The notes under the pieces: generated by a model
Databases searched by the model: none
What the model saw: only the letters and a program-made list of their open reading frames with translations
What the model was told of the DNA's origin: nothing
Position numbers and translations under genes: made by a program
Shown: piece after piece, positions 23,389-36,700 of the stretch
Layout: every line of letters begins with the position of its first letter
Numbering within the stretch: the first letter of the stretch is position 1
Assembly: GCF_910592395.1 (NCBI RefSeq)
Contig: NC_088318.1
Coordinates: 18,724,349-18,788,348 of the forward strand
Length of the DNA stretch: 64,000 nt
Direction: 5' to 3'
Source of the DNA: Lineus longissimus
Taxonomy: Eukaryota > Nemertea > Pilidiophora > Heteronemertea > Lineidae

Positions 23389-24539
23389 ATGTGTGAATAT
23401 TGCTTATTATTAGACTTGAAATAGGACCGGAAGAACTAACTCAGTGGCTCTAATTGCTGACCATGACAGCCTTAACCTGGTCTTTATGTAGTATGATGAC
23501 ATTCTCGGTAAGCTTCAAATCCGCAAGCTGCCATCTCAGACAAGAAGAAGAAAAGGATCACCGGGAAGGGTTGGCTTTGGTTGGTAATTACCATGACTGG
23601 AGTGGTCACCACAAATTTTGAATCTGTGTGCTCTTTTATACTGGAAGGATGTAATTAGACAGAAAGTAATTAGGTTTTGGACATTGTGATAATATTTGCT
23701 AATAGAGTAACATGTAACATAGATAGTGCTGAACAGAGACGTTCCCAAGATGGTTGTTGCCCAGTGACATTCAAACATAGCTGCCAACCATTACTCTCCA
23801 CTAGAAGTTTCTTATAATTTAGCTGAATGTCATCTACGTGTATGAGGTGCAAAATATTTTCTGTGACAAAGCATATGCATTGCTATGCTATTCTACAGTT
23901 TTCTTTGTTGATGTCTTTGGGTATATTATGATTGGCAGCTCATTTGAAACAAGACTATATTACATGTGAATGTAAATCGTGAAGGGACATGCTATGCATT
24001 TGATGTCATTCTGTTTTACATCTTTAGAATAAGATGTGTTGCATGTAACATTTCAGAGTGTGAAGAGCAGTCCAGCTTATATGCTGTTAAGTCCAGTAGA
24101 ACCTCTCTCTCGAGCCTGACAAGTGAAGTCTTTAAGAGATAGGTGTCCTGGTTAGAGAGGTGTCCGCTAAGGAAGGTTACACTTCACATTATTTGATTAC
24201 TTAATGGTGATCATGACTATTCAATATCTTCCCTAAAAGTTGATCAGTTATTATATACTCAGGTTGTGCTCCTGATGAAGATAAATTTGTGTGATTTTCA
24301 CTTAGGGAATAAAATTACCAAAATGTATGTCGTTGAAATAAAACAGTTTCAAAAAATGTTTTGATGTATCATGTTTGTGACTGGAGGTCCTAGAAGTGGT
24401 TTAATAATGAAAAGGCTGAGTCAGGCCATTTAGAGAAAAATGGCGGCCAACTCAAGCAAGGATGCAACAAAATATATGGAGTTCCTGTCATGCGCAAGGG
24501 ACAGATGGAGGAAATTGTTTTCGTGGTCTTTTAGAGATG
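23389..24539. other. GCSH 3' untranslated region and flank
   Basis: No coding potential recognised. Contains AATAAA at about 24308 and 24338, which fit the end of the GCSH transcript. Confidence 0.5.
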
Positions 24540-25150
24540 GTCTTCAGGAAGGTTACCCACTGTCTTTGTGGAGACTGTCCTTACTATGGAGGAGACTGTG
24601 CTCATGTCTTTCAGTGAGTAAAGACAATTGTCTTTAGGAAGGTTTCCCATGGTCTTTGTGGAGACTGTCCTTACTATGGAGGAGACTGTGCTCATGTCTT
24701 TCAGTAAGTAAAGACAATTGTCTTTAGGAAGGTTTCCCATGGTCTTTGTGGATACTGTCCTTGCTATGGAGGAGACTGTGCTCATGTCTTTCAGTAAGTA
24801 AAGACAATTGTCTTTAGGAAGGTTTCCCATGGTCTTGGTGGAGACTGTCCTTACTATGGAGGAGACTGTGCTCATGTCTTTCAGTAAGTAAAGACAATTG
24901 TCTTTAGGAAGGTTTCCCATGGTCTTTGTGGAGACTGTCCTTACTATGGAGGAGACTGTGCTCATGTCTTTCAGTAAGTAAAGACAATTGTCTTTAGGAA
25001 GGTTACCCATGGTCTTGGTGGAGACTGTCCTTACTATGGAGGAGACTGTGCTCATGTCTTTCAGTAAGTAAAGACAATTGTCTTTAGGAAGGTTTCCCAT
25101 GGTCTTGGTGGAGACTGTCCTTACTATGGAGGAGACTGTGCTCATGTCTT
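24540..25150. repeat. 90-bp minisatellite, about 7 copies
   Basis: Seven near-identical 90-bp units. Because 90 is divisible by 3, a 204-codon minus-strand frame stays open with a 30-residue repeat; it has no start context, no domain and no splice partners. Most units contain CTTTCAGTAAGTAAAG, which holds an acceptor-like TTTCAG overlapping a donor-like GTAAGT. Lies between the convergent ends of GCSH and CENP-T. Confidence 0.93.
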
Positions 25151-25641
25151 AGAGACGTTTGTCTTCCAATTTTTTAATTGCCACACTCAGATTGGGATGT
25201 ACACACGTGGACTTGATAGTCTTCATTTGCCAATGAGCTTTGTGACACAGATAAACAAGGAATAGACATCAAAATGACTTGTGTAGATATTCACAGTTTA
25301 TTTACATTCTACATTCAAAATCTTATACCGGACAGACCCCTATCATCGACTCTGTACAACTTAATCTAACCTACCAAGCTCCTGCCTGTGGTCTCACTTT
25401 TAAGGATGGAAAATCTATGACACCTATTTCCAAAGAATCGATTACCTTGATGAGATTAGATCTGTGCAATCTTTCTGCAAGATCACTCGACCCCAGTCGT
25501 CGGCCCCATGTCTCTTCTACTCTATGATTTTGAGGCACCATACTAGTTATACTACAGTAGAATGAAAGGTTTAAGAAAGACAAACTATTGCACGGATAAA
25601 ATATAACTATACAGGGATAACAATCTTAATGTCCAGGTATC

Positions 25642-28600
25642 TTATTTGTGCGGTATGACCTTATTCCCAGCTTTAGCCACAGGAATGATTTGCTCTCGGT
25701 CCTCGAGAGGGAGGTACTTCTCCACCAGGGTGTACATCGACTGGTTGTCTGTTACAAAACCTTGTCTGGAATGAAAATTATAAAAAGCATCTCAAAAATA
25801 GCTGAGAAAAAGCTATGGAAGGAATACATGAATGAATAAATTATTGATCAGAGAAGTTCAAATCCAATTGAATGCAATAATGAACTGGACTCGAGAGTCG
25901 TCTTTCCAAGCAGGTGGCAAGTTTTAACCATCTAGCCCCAACAGTCAGAAAATGTGGTCCACTGACGGTCCCCACAGTCCTGATGGAAGCCAGTGTGAAA
26001 AACGCACATACCTCAGGCCTAATGTGGCCTTTTAATGATCTCTAGCTCATTATGACTTAAACCAACATATCTCTTGCCAAACGTTGCCCTATAAGCAATT
26101 CTCACCTTCTCATCAGCAACTCGACATCTGCTTCAGTCACTGACACTCGACCAGCGTGGTCTGCGAACGCCGTCACATCTGATGTGAATTGCCGCCAAAA
26201 CTGGTCCGTTCTGAAGAAAGAGTGGAGTCAGTAATTGACATTCTGCAATATAATGACACCATGAGGGTCCAAGCCCAACATTCCGAATCATGAAACCATC
26301 ACAACATTTCTATGTCGTTAGAAGGTAACAGGAGGTGCTTTATACTTCTTTGTTCACTACATCAGTGGAATGGTGGAACAATCTTGCCCAGACTTAAAGA
26401 ATTACTTGTCACAAAACTTCAAAAATCCACTTACACTCTTTCAATTTCATCAAGAGCTCCACTGGTGACGTTCTTACACTTTGAGAAATGGCAGAAGATT
26501 TCCTTTATAAGGCTCCGCGGCAGGTTAAAAGCACTATTCACTTTCTTATTCGTGCCAGCAGACGACCGGGACTGTCTACTCGCTGCAGATGGTTTCCTTG
26601 TTCTCTTTTGAAGGCTGAAATGATTTTGTCATCAATGGAAGCACTCTATAAACCACATGCAGTCTCCAATTCCTTTCACATCAAACAACATTTAAGCTCA
26701 GAATGCTTGAATTAAACAATCTGGATAGCTACATTATCGGTACTTTTACTGACTTCAGATACAAGACTCATTGCTGTTGAAGTAAAACAAATGGAGAGGA
26801 CCTCATAATCTGATAGACAGAGACATTTTTACACAATCACTGTTAATAGCCACCATGACGTTTCAAATGATTATGTGTAGGATCAGAGTAGCGGTCAGTA
26901 GTTGAACTTCTGAAATCATTTGAAGGAATCGGTCGCTCAGTCAAGACACTTACCCTCCAATAGAGACCTGCTTCCTAATCACCGGAAATGCAATTTCTAA
27001 TTGAATGCGTGGTTTCTTTGGCACCTCCAGTGGAATCATCAACTCTCTTTGAGTTGTTGAATGCAAGAATGTTCCAGACTGATCCAAGAATGACGCCGTC
27101 TGCCCCCGCATTGACTGTGACTGACCCTGATTCAACATTGAAGGCTCATGGACTGAGGCTGACTGCTCCCTGACAGACTGGTTATTGATGCCAGATCCTG
27201 ACTGAGCATTTAGCGATTGTATCTGCTGCAGCGGTGATTGTGATGCTCCTTGGGCGGACTTATTAACCGACACGGAGCCCTGCTGAGTTGAACCAGACGG
27301 CCTGCAATGAGTTGAAGTACAGAGTGAGCTAAGACTGCAAATCACAAATTGTCTAGTTTCATGAAAACAAAAGAAATTGAAAAAAAAATTCAATTGGAAA
27401 TCCTGGAAGAAATTTCGATATCTGCCAAAATAAAAATTGTGACATTTAATTTTTTTGGATTTTTTAGCTTATAAATGAGTCAAAAACACTGAAGTGGTGT
27501 ACCTGACCAACTCTATCCAACTGACAAACACAATCGGGTTAATTTGCAAAGCTGCAGGAATCCAAAGATTACGGAGTCTCATGCGAGAAGCCATGTTGCT
27601 ATAAACTCATTAACTTCCAGGCATCAGGTCAATGACCTGAATGAGTTTGCCAAGTCTTCTGTCTGTGGTGAGGCCAAGTGAAAACAATTCTTTGCTTTTC
27701 ATACTTGGTTACAAAGTCCCACTGTTTACAGTGTACATGTATTATGCACTGTGCCTCAGTTTGGCAGCAGCGGTTAAGGTTTGCCAGCTATAACTGCCTA
27801 GGCTGGTGCAAAATATGGAAATTTCAATGTTTTGATAGTTAGAACTCGAAGCGTTTAAGAAAATGATACCAGCAATGTGTTATTTTAAAGTTTTCGGGCT
27901 TATTTACTCAAATGGTAGAATGCAGTGAATTGTGTGCATTTTGCTCTTCGTTGTATGTACCAATAGTACTGCTATGCAAACAGACCCTTGGCCACACATG
28001 GATGTTGACTGGGACAATAAGCAGAAAAACACAACAATTTGGCCTCAGATGTTCCTGGTAAATACGAACCAATGTCAACTTCATAACACTGTTACATGTA
28101 TCATGAAAAGGACTCAATATTCCCAAAAGCAATGGAGAAGCAATGAACCAAATTTGGAATCTTTTCAACCCATCTTTGGGAATTAAAAGGTAGGTCTAGG
28201 TGCGATTTTTTTTGATATAGAGAGTGTAGAGCTGAGCGACGAAGGGTAAACGTTCATCCCTACAGAACTTGTTTGGTGGGATTGCCTTACATACATCCAC
28301 AAAATGAACTAGAGCTTACTTGTAGAATGAAGATAAATCTGGGACAGATTGCATGTCGTCATCACCACCTGCTGATGAGGTTGATACCGATTCAACCATG
28401 TCTAGTCCAACTGACATATCACCACCTAGTTCCTCTTCACCTCCGTCAAGATCATCTTCTTCTTCTTCTTCTTCGTCTCCTTCTTCTTCTCTTCCATCAA
28501 GTGGTGTTTCTGGTATAAGACTCAGCCTATCGTGACTGCGCGTCAAACGTTGAGTCGTATCAGTATCTTCAACACCTGTTGGGGCTAGAATATGAAACGT

Positions 28601-31600
28601 GGATCAATATCTTCAATACCTGTTGGGGCTAGAATATGAAACGTGGATCAGTATCTTCAATACCTGTTGGGGCTAGAATATGAAACGTGGATCAGTATCT
28701 TCAACACCTGTTGGGGCTAGAATATGAAACGTGGATCAATATCTTCAATACCTGTTGGGGCTAGAATATGAAACGTGGATCAGTATCTTCAATACCTGTT
28801 GGGGCTAGAATATGAAACGTGGATCAATATCTTCAATACCTGTTGGGGCTAGAATATGAAACGTGGATCAATATCTTCAATACCTGTTGGGGCTAGAATA
28901 TGAAACGTGGATCAATATCTTCAATACCTGTTGGGGCTAGAATATGAAACGTGGATCAATATCTTCAATACCTGTTGGGGCTAGAATATGAAACGTGGAT
29001 CAATATCTTCAATACCTGTTGGGGCTAGAATATGAAACGTGGATCAATATCTTCAATACCTGTTGGGGCTAGAATATGAAACGTGGATCAATATCTTCAA
29101 TACCTGTTGGGGCTAGAATATGAAACGTGGATCAATATCTTCAATACCTGTTGGGGCTAGAATATGAAACGTGGATCAATATCTTCAATACCTGTTGGGG
29201 CTAGAATATGAAACGTGGATCAATATCTTCAATACCTGTTGGGGCTAGAATATGAAACGTGGATCAATATCTTCAACACCTGTTGGGGCTAGAATATGAA
29301 ACGTGGATCAATATCTTCAATACCTGTTGGGGCTAGAATATGAAACGAGGATCAGTATCTTCAATACCTGTTGGGGCTAGAATATGAAACGTGGATCAAT
29401 ATCTTCAATACCTGTTGGGGCTAGAATATGAAACGTGGATCAATATCTTCAATACCTGTTGGGGCTAGAATATGAAACGTGGATCAATATCTTCAATACC
29501 TGTTGGGGCTAGAATATGAAACGTGGATCAATATCTTCAACACCTGTTGGGGCTAGAATATGAAACGTGGATCAATATCTTCAATACCTGTTGGGGCTAG
29601 AATATGAAACGTGGATCAATATCTTCAATACCTGTTGGGGCTAGAATATGAAACGTGGATCAGTATCTTCAATACCTGTTGGGGCTAGAATATGAAACGT
29701 GGATCAATATCTTCAATACCTGTTGGGGCTAGAATATGAAACGTGGATCAATATCTTCAATACCTGTTGGGGCTAGAATATGAAACGTGGATCAGTATCT
29801 TCAATACCTGTTGGGGCTAGAATATGAAACGTGGATCAATATCTTCAATACCTGTTGGGGCTAGAATATGAAACGTGGATCAATATCTTCAATACCTGTT
29901 GGGGCTAGAATATGAAACGTGGATCAGTATCTTCAATACCTGTTGGGGCTAGAATATGAAACGTGGATCAATATCTTCAATACCTGTTGGGGCTAGAATA
30001 TGAAACGTGGATCAATATCTTCAATACCTGTTGGGGCTAGAATATGAAACGTGGATCAGTATCTTCAATACCTGTTGGGGCTAGAATATGAAACGTGGAT
30101 CAATATCTTCAATACCTGTTGGGGCTAGAATATGAAACGTGGATCAATATCTTCAATACCTGTTGGGGCTAGAATATGAAACGTGGATCAGTATCTTCAA
30201 CACCTGTTGGGGCTAGAATATGAAACGTGGATCAGTATCTTCAATACCTGTTGGGGCTAGAATATGAAACGAGGATCAGTATCTTCAATACCTGTTGGGG
30301 CTAGAATATGAAACGTGGATCAGTATCTTCAATACCTGTTGGGGCTAGAATATGAAACGAGGATCAGTATCTTCAATACCTGTTGGGGCTAGAATATGAA
30401 ACGTGGATCAGTATCTTCAACACCTGTTGGGGCTAGAATATGAAACGTGGATCAATATCTTCAATACCTGTTGGGGCTAGAATATGAAACGTGGATCAGT
30501 ATCTTCAATACCTGTTGGGGCTAGAATATGAAACGTGGATCAATATCTTCAATACCTGTTGGGGCTAGAATATGAAACGTGGATCAATATCTTCAATACC
30601 TGTTGGGGCTAGAATATGAAACGTGGATCAATATCTTCAATACCTGTTGGGACTAGAATATGAAACGTGGATCAATATCTTCAACACCTGTTGGGGCTAG
30701 AATATGAAACGTGGATCAATATCTTCAATACCTGTTGGGGCTAGAATATGAAACGTGGATCAATATCTTCAATACCTGTTGGGGCTAGAATATGAAACGT
30801 GGATCAGTATCTTCAATACCTGTTGGGGCTAGAATATGAAACGTGGATCAATATCTTCAATACCTGTTGGGGCTAGAATATGAAACGTGGATCAATATCT
30901 TCAATACCTGTTGGGGCTAGAATATGAAACGTGGATCAGTATCTTCAATACCTGTTGGGGCTAGAATATGAAACGTGGATCAATATCTTCAATACCTGTT
31001 GGGGCTAGAATATGAAACGTGGATCAATATCTTCAATACCTGTTGGGGCTAGAATATGAAACGTGGATCAGTATCTTCAATACCTGTTGGGGCTAGAATA
31101 TGAAACGTGGATCAATATCTTCAATACCTGTTGGGGCTAGAATATGAAACGTGGATCAGTATCTTCAATACCTGTTGGGGCTAGAATATGAAACGTGGAT
31201 CAATATCTTCAATACCTGTTGGGGCTAGAATATGAAACGTGGATCAAGTTGCCAAAGAGACTGCCGAAAATATGTCTGTCATTTGGCATGCGTGAAAATT
31301 CACTACCGCAAAAATTTAATGATCTGCAGTGGTATTGTTGAATGCATATGGATAAAACTTTCAAAATTTGTTTGGAAAAAAATGACAGAATTGCCTTAAA
31401 TGACATGTGACTGGTTATTTGCTGTCAACTTACTTCCAATAAAGGCAGAGGTGTTTCCTGATGATGGGGATGTTGAGTTGACTTGAGAGAGAGCGTATGC
31501 TAAACCAGTCGGCTTTGGTTTGATCCGTGGGACGTGTCCAAACCTGCCCTCACTTTCCTTGTTGTGGATAGTCAAATCAAGAAGACTACTGTCTGAATTT

Positions 31601-32773
31601 GGACTGCAAGAAAAAGATTTAAATATCACCACTGCCCTTCTGCAAGAGTGACTGCACGGCAAAAAAGTTGGCCATTACAGTCATCCATGTAGTGTTAACT
31701 TTATCCTGATGAAGCGAGGATGATTGAAATGTTTGACAAACTCATCACATACAATAAATCTACTATCTAGGCTTCTCGTTTTGAGGTAAACCGGCTCCAA
31801 AAGAAATGTGTTACCTTCTGCTGCCAGAGTTTTGCAGAGATTCATTTTCTTTTCTCGATCTAGTGTAGGGGGAACGCAGGAGATTTCTTCGGTGTTTGAC
31901 AGGCGCACCAGTCATACCAGTTTCAGCTGGAAAGGTTGAAGAAAAAAGGACAGTTCATGTTATATGTTTTAAACTGATTTTAGGTTCTTATACAGGGTGA
32001 ACCAGGGAAAACTCGCATTTGATGGCCAAAATCTTGGAATTAGCCTATACCCGCAATATTTATGTCAAAAACTTATTTCATAATCATAAGGAATATATCA
32101 AGTGATTGTAAAGAGCTGTCAAATGCCAAAACAAGACGCATAAAGAACGCCAAATAACGGTGAAAATATTTCTGGATTCTGAGACACATACTTGTACTGA
32201 GGATATTAGATATCAATGTCCTTGGTGTCTCCTCTGTATTATCAAGGAAAGAGGTGGTAGCATGTTGCATCCTCTTTGCAGATCTTTCCTCAGGATCATC
32301 AACATTGTCTCGGTCAGTGTGCCGCTTCTTTCGTACGACTGCGACACCAGTTTTGGCAGCATTAAGGAATTCTTGAATCTGTAGCATACATGAAGTTATT
32401 CTAAATCTTTTGAGAAACCCAAAGGCTTTGCAGATATTCTATGCTTATATAATATCCAGTGATAGAAACCAAAGATTGTTGAAACAAACAAAAGCAGCAG
32501 TCTTATTAGGGCCGGAAATATCTCCAGTCTAGCACACTAAGTAGTTACCTGTGAACGAGGTGTGAGTTCACCATCATTAGAACTAATTGAATGTTCGGTC
32601 CTATTTGCTGATGATAACAAAGCCTGTTTTCTCAGGGTACTATCGTTGAGTGATTGACGTCTAGAACTGCTACTGGACTTCCTTCTCTTTGACTGTCGTT
32701 GGACTGGCTTGGATGTCTTGAGCTCACCAAGCACCTTTCCAATGAGAGTCCGGGGAGTGAGTGGTGAAGACAT
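25642..32773 (-). CDS. CENPT: Centromere protein T (9 exons)
   Basis: Minus-strand exons in order: 32549-32773, 32192-32378, 31815-31926, 31434-31603, 28320-28575, 26954-27301, 26435-26614, 26106-26210 and 25642-25765. They keep phase throughout and give 568 residues (human 561). Role: inner kinetochore (CCAN) protein. The histone-fold C terminus pairs with CENP-W in CENP-T-W-S-X, and the long N-terminal tail recruits Ndc80. Seen: N-terminal SSPLTPRTLIGKVL and a second TPRTLISNIL (exon 2), matching the TPRTLL motifs of vertebrate CENP-T. A basic Ser-rich stretch, an acidic Glu-rich stretch (exon 5) and a Gln/Ser-rich exon 6 follow. The C-terminal histone fold spans about residues 455-568, with TAFADHAGRVSVTEADVELL and LVEKYLPLEDREQIIP matching human almost residue for residue. 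The ends are well conserved and the middle is low-complexity, as usual for this family. Intron 4 (28576-31433) contains a 2.7-kb minisatellite touching exon 5. Confidence 0.95.
28565..31246. repeat. 44-bp minisatellite, about 61 copies, over the CENP-T exon 5 acceptor
   Basis: Head-to-tail 44-bp units. On the minus (coding) strand each reads ...TTCTAGCCCCAACAG/GTATTGAAGATA..., so each carries a complete 3' splice site plus a copy of the first bases of exon 5 (real exon: GTGTTGAAGATACTGATACG). Units vary at a few sites (caatatc/cagtatc, aatacc/acacc, cgtgg/cgagg). Reading from an upstream copy in the used phase meets TAG within one unit, so only the exon-proximal acceptor gives a full protein. 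Confidence 0.97.
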
Positions 32774-33767
32774 CTGTAAAATAAGTGTATCACAGAGTCT
32801 AGAGAGTGATCAGTTGATAGAGTTAAAAAGTTGGTGAATAGACTGGAAGGAAGCCGTGAATTTGTAAATCTTATCTATTTTCGGACACAGCAGGAAAAAG
32901 ACAAGATCGAGTTAAAACACACAGAGTATATAGTACAAGTACCTTTAAGCTATTAATCGTTTATCTAAACTATGCGATTCTTTACGTTTCAGCACAACTT
33001 CATGAAATTTGAAAAATAAAACGAACAGAGAAATACAAAAATCGAATCCACCGCTTCCATATCTTTGGTTGGACTGCAGACTTAATTCTGAGGTAAACTC
33101 TGTCTGAGGTTCAGCCGATAAATTACTAATTTAAGAGTAGTAACAACGCAATTTGATTCTAATAGTGTAGTAAAATAATCATTTTGGTTTTATGTAAGAA
33201 AAATTTAAGAAAATTTTCCGAATATTGTTAAAATGAAATTATTGTAGAAAGCGCTACCAGGCTTACACCAAATGGTCTGCAGGAACAAGATGTCAGCGCC
33301 CATGATTTAGGGTTTCTAAATAATTTTTGGGAAGAATAAACAATCAATACCTGTGAGAATTTGACAGTGCCTATTACTTTATTTTGTAGATTCGAGTGTA
33401 TTGCTGCTAGTGCTCACGTTTATTGTTTCGAAATTTTCCTGCAATTGAACTTGAAGAATTTGAGGTGAAAGTCTGGGTTGCAAAGCCAAAATACACAACC
33501 CAGTCACAGTATGATATAGTAAAGTAACAGTACACTGTACAGTACATAAGTTTAATTAGCCCTAGAGCCGATGATTTACTGTTGACCAAGTTTAGGTGAG
33601 TCCTCAAAAGGTACATCAAGACATGACAGAAGATGCCTCAGTCCTAGTAAGGCAAAGCTTTAATACTGTACCGGGTAGCGCATACACTTGTCTGACTTGG
33701 AACAGCGGCATTAGACATAGCGCCTATCACTGGGTCACAACCTCATTTCATCCTTGTTCTTTTGCAG
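32774..33767. promoter_or_regulatory. Divergent CENP-T/ADCK5 upstream region with 5' leader intron
   Basis: The two start codons point outward, 994 bp apart. An intron-like block 33596-33767 (AG/GTGAGT ... TTCTTTTGCAG) abuts the ADCK5 ATG, so that gene probably has an untranslated first exon ending at 33595. No other element recognised. Confidence 0.45.
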
Positions 33768-36700
33768 ATGAACTTTTTGTTACGGTCTGCCAGTGCGGCA
33801 TCTCGTGTCACAAGATGTCAGACTCGGGCAGGGATCTTCAGGCAGGTTGGAAACAAATTAATAGGAAACGGACAGTACTCAAGGCTTTTCTCGAATATTG
33901 CTCCTAAACTAAAAAAAACGATTCTGAAAAGGAAGTCAACATATCTCCTGTTATCGATACCAGTATTAGGAGGGGCATATTACGGCATGTTGGATAAGAG
34001 GCAACAACGAAAACTGAGAGTGACTGTGGAAGGATTCCGTCGAGCCTTTCGGTATGTTTATTATGTCCCTAATCTAATCATAAATGCTTCACGTCAATTA
34101 AAGTCAATTAGTATGAGATGAAGATTTAAAGATGAATGTAGCTACTTGTAACAGTTGAATAGTCATCTGCTGGTATTGTTTACACAATAAATATTTCATG
34201 TTCTCTTTTATATTCTAGGTCTCTAGTCATTGGAATATCCATCTCTGTTGACTATAAATGGTCGTTATGGGGTCTTGAAGATGAGGAGGCAGATGATTTC
34301 AATGAAGCCATCCGTCCATGCCACAAGCGAGCTGCTGAAAGAATTCTCAAAGGGTGTCTGAAAAATGGCGGTCTTTACATCAAACTTGGCCAGGGTTTGG
34401 TGTCGATGAATCATATACTACCAAAGGAATACTTGTCTACTCTGGAAGTTTTACAAGATAAAGCCTTAACGAGGAGAAAGGATGAGGTATCTATCTATTC
34501 TATCTATTAGCCTGTACATTCATGATTCTGTGTGGAGAGAAGCAAGTGGGGCCATTTGTCTTTCCCAACACAAAGATGAAAACGTGATGATCTGTGTTTG
34601 ATAGTCGAACCTACAACCTCCTAAATATAAGGTTGTCATTCCCACCACTATGCCACTGACCTAGATCTGAGACTTAACAAGAGTGATTAGATCATCACAT
34701 TGTCTGGCACTTGCTTCTGCAGGTTGAACAACTTTTCCTTGAAGATTTCAACATGAGACCTCAAGATATGTTCAAAGAGTTTGAAGAGGAACCCATAGCT
34801 GCTGCTAGTCTTGCTCAGGTACACAAAGCCACCACTCATGATGACAAAAAAGTAGCTGTTAAGGTGAGCATAGAGAGCGTTTTCAATTTTTCTAGCATAG
34901 CGTACAGGTTTGGTCTTTTTGGCTTGATTCTGCAAATGTGAAAGCAACTGGTGAAACAATGGAGATGTGTTTGTGAATGTCAGCCCCAGATGAACACAGG
35001 ATGATTCGTGTTGGATTAACTGATACTCATAACCGTAACTCGTAGAATGCACTGCCTCTGGGTGCATGGTCAGTAGTTATGCATGCAAGCCTATAGTTGT
35101 GAATGCTGTTAGTAAGTTCCTTATTCATCCTCATTATTATCTTGCAGGTGCAGTACATCGATCTCAGGGACAGATTCCACGGTGACATCAGAACAGTAGA
35201 GATACTCCTGGCATGTATAGGATGGATGCATCCAAAGTTTGAGTTCTCCTGGGTATTACGGGTAAGTGACTACATACATGGACTTACCCATCGTGAACCA
35301 TGGACTTACGGCAGTGCTTGACTAACTTACCCATCGTGAACCATGGACTTACGGCAGTGCTTGACTAACTTACCCATCGTGAACCATGGACTTACGGCAG
35401 TGCTTGACTAACTTACTTAAACAATGTAGATCCTTGTTGAAGCAGAACAGAGTTGACAACCTGAGCTGTTTTAGCAGCTTTGCTGTTTATCTTCATTGTC
35501 TTCACATCTTGATGCAAACTTTTCGTTATCTTTACCAGGAATTGAAGGGTACATTAGAAGCTGAACTAGACTTCGAGACCGAGGGTGAAAATGGTGAGAG
35601 GTGTGCGAGAGAATTGAGTAAACTTCCGTATGTGTATGTTCCCAAAGTTTATAAACAGTATACGACTAAGGTAAGTGTTAATGGGACTTACCAGTATCAC
35701 ACTGGAGAACTCATTCCCCAGCTTGCCGAGGATGTGATTCCTTTTAGAAAGTTGAAATTAATGCTGCTGCTAGTTTCAGATAGTTGATTGTTATCATTAT
35801 AGATTTGCATTGCCTAGTAAATATTATAAAATGACTTTATTTATTACAGCGGGTGCTAACAGCCGAGTTCATAGATGGTGTGAAAATCAGTAATGTGAAA
35901 GCAATAAAGGAAATGGGTCTTGATTTGAAGGATGTAAGTTCCAATCTTACTGTACAACTTGTAGTTCTAGTTGTGAAACACCAGTCATCGTATTGCTGTC
36001 ACCAATGAAACCTTGACTCTTTTAACCAACACGTAAAGATCGACTTCTATAGTCAAATGATGTTGTCTTGTTTCAGATTGACACGAAACTTGTAGAATGT
36101 TTCTCCACTCAGATCTTCCACACAGGCTTCGTACATGCTGATCCACATCCTGGCAACAGTAAGTTTCAAAGGCGCCAAAGATTGCTGACTTACATGTTGA
36201 ATGAAAATGACATGCCCATGCAATGGAAGTTGAGTTGGCGTGAACTATGAATGTCACAAGAGACGAACATTGGTTAGGGTGAGGGTCAAGCTTGTAGCAT
36301 ATGACATGTGATGAAGAAGTGTTTGAATCATGTGATAAGATTTGCTATGAGGTTAACACCGGTAGCTTCCACTCAATAGAGACATGTTTGACTCTGGTGA
36401 GAAGTGAGATCTGTGTCTTGGGATGGACCAGCGTGGCTTTCAAGGGCCTTTCATCCATAGAGCTAAGGTCTTAAAACCTTCCATTTTCAGTTTTTATACG
36501 TAAGCGTCCCTCCGATGGCAAAGCTGAATTGGTGCTTCTAGATCATGGTCTTTACGAGTTTTTGGAGTCGGAAAAGAGGGTTAATCTGTGTAAACTTTAC
36601 AAATCCATTATACTCAGGAATGGGGAGGAGATGAAGAAATACTCGAAACATTTGGGAGTTGATGGTAAGGTGGTCTTTTTTATTATCTAAATGAGGATAT

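Noticed and set aside
24531-25145. 204-codon minus-strand frame of 30-residue repeats
   Set aside because: Product of the 90-bp array period; starts and ends at the array borders.
26312-26715. Plus-strand frames over CENP-T exon 7
   Set aside because: They are antisense shadows of a well-supported CENP-T exon.
28565-31246. CRISPR-like array
   Set aside because: Units are contiguous copies with no unique spacers, and the genome is eukaryotic; it is a minisatellite. The same applies to the 40-bp array at 61.4-63.3 kb.
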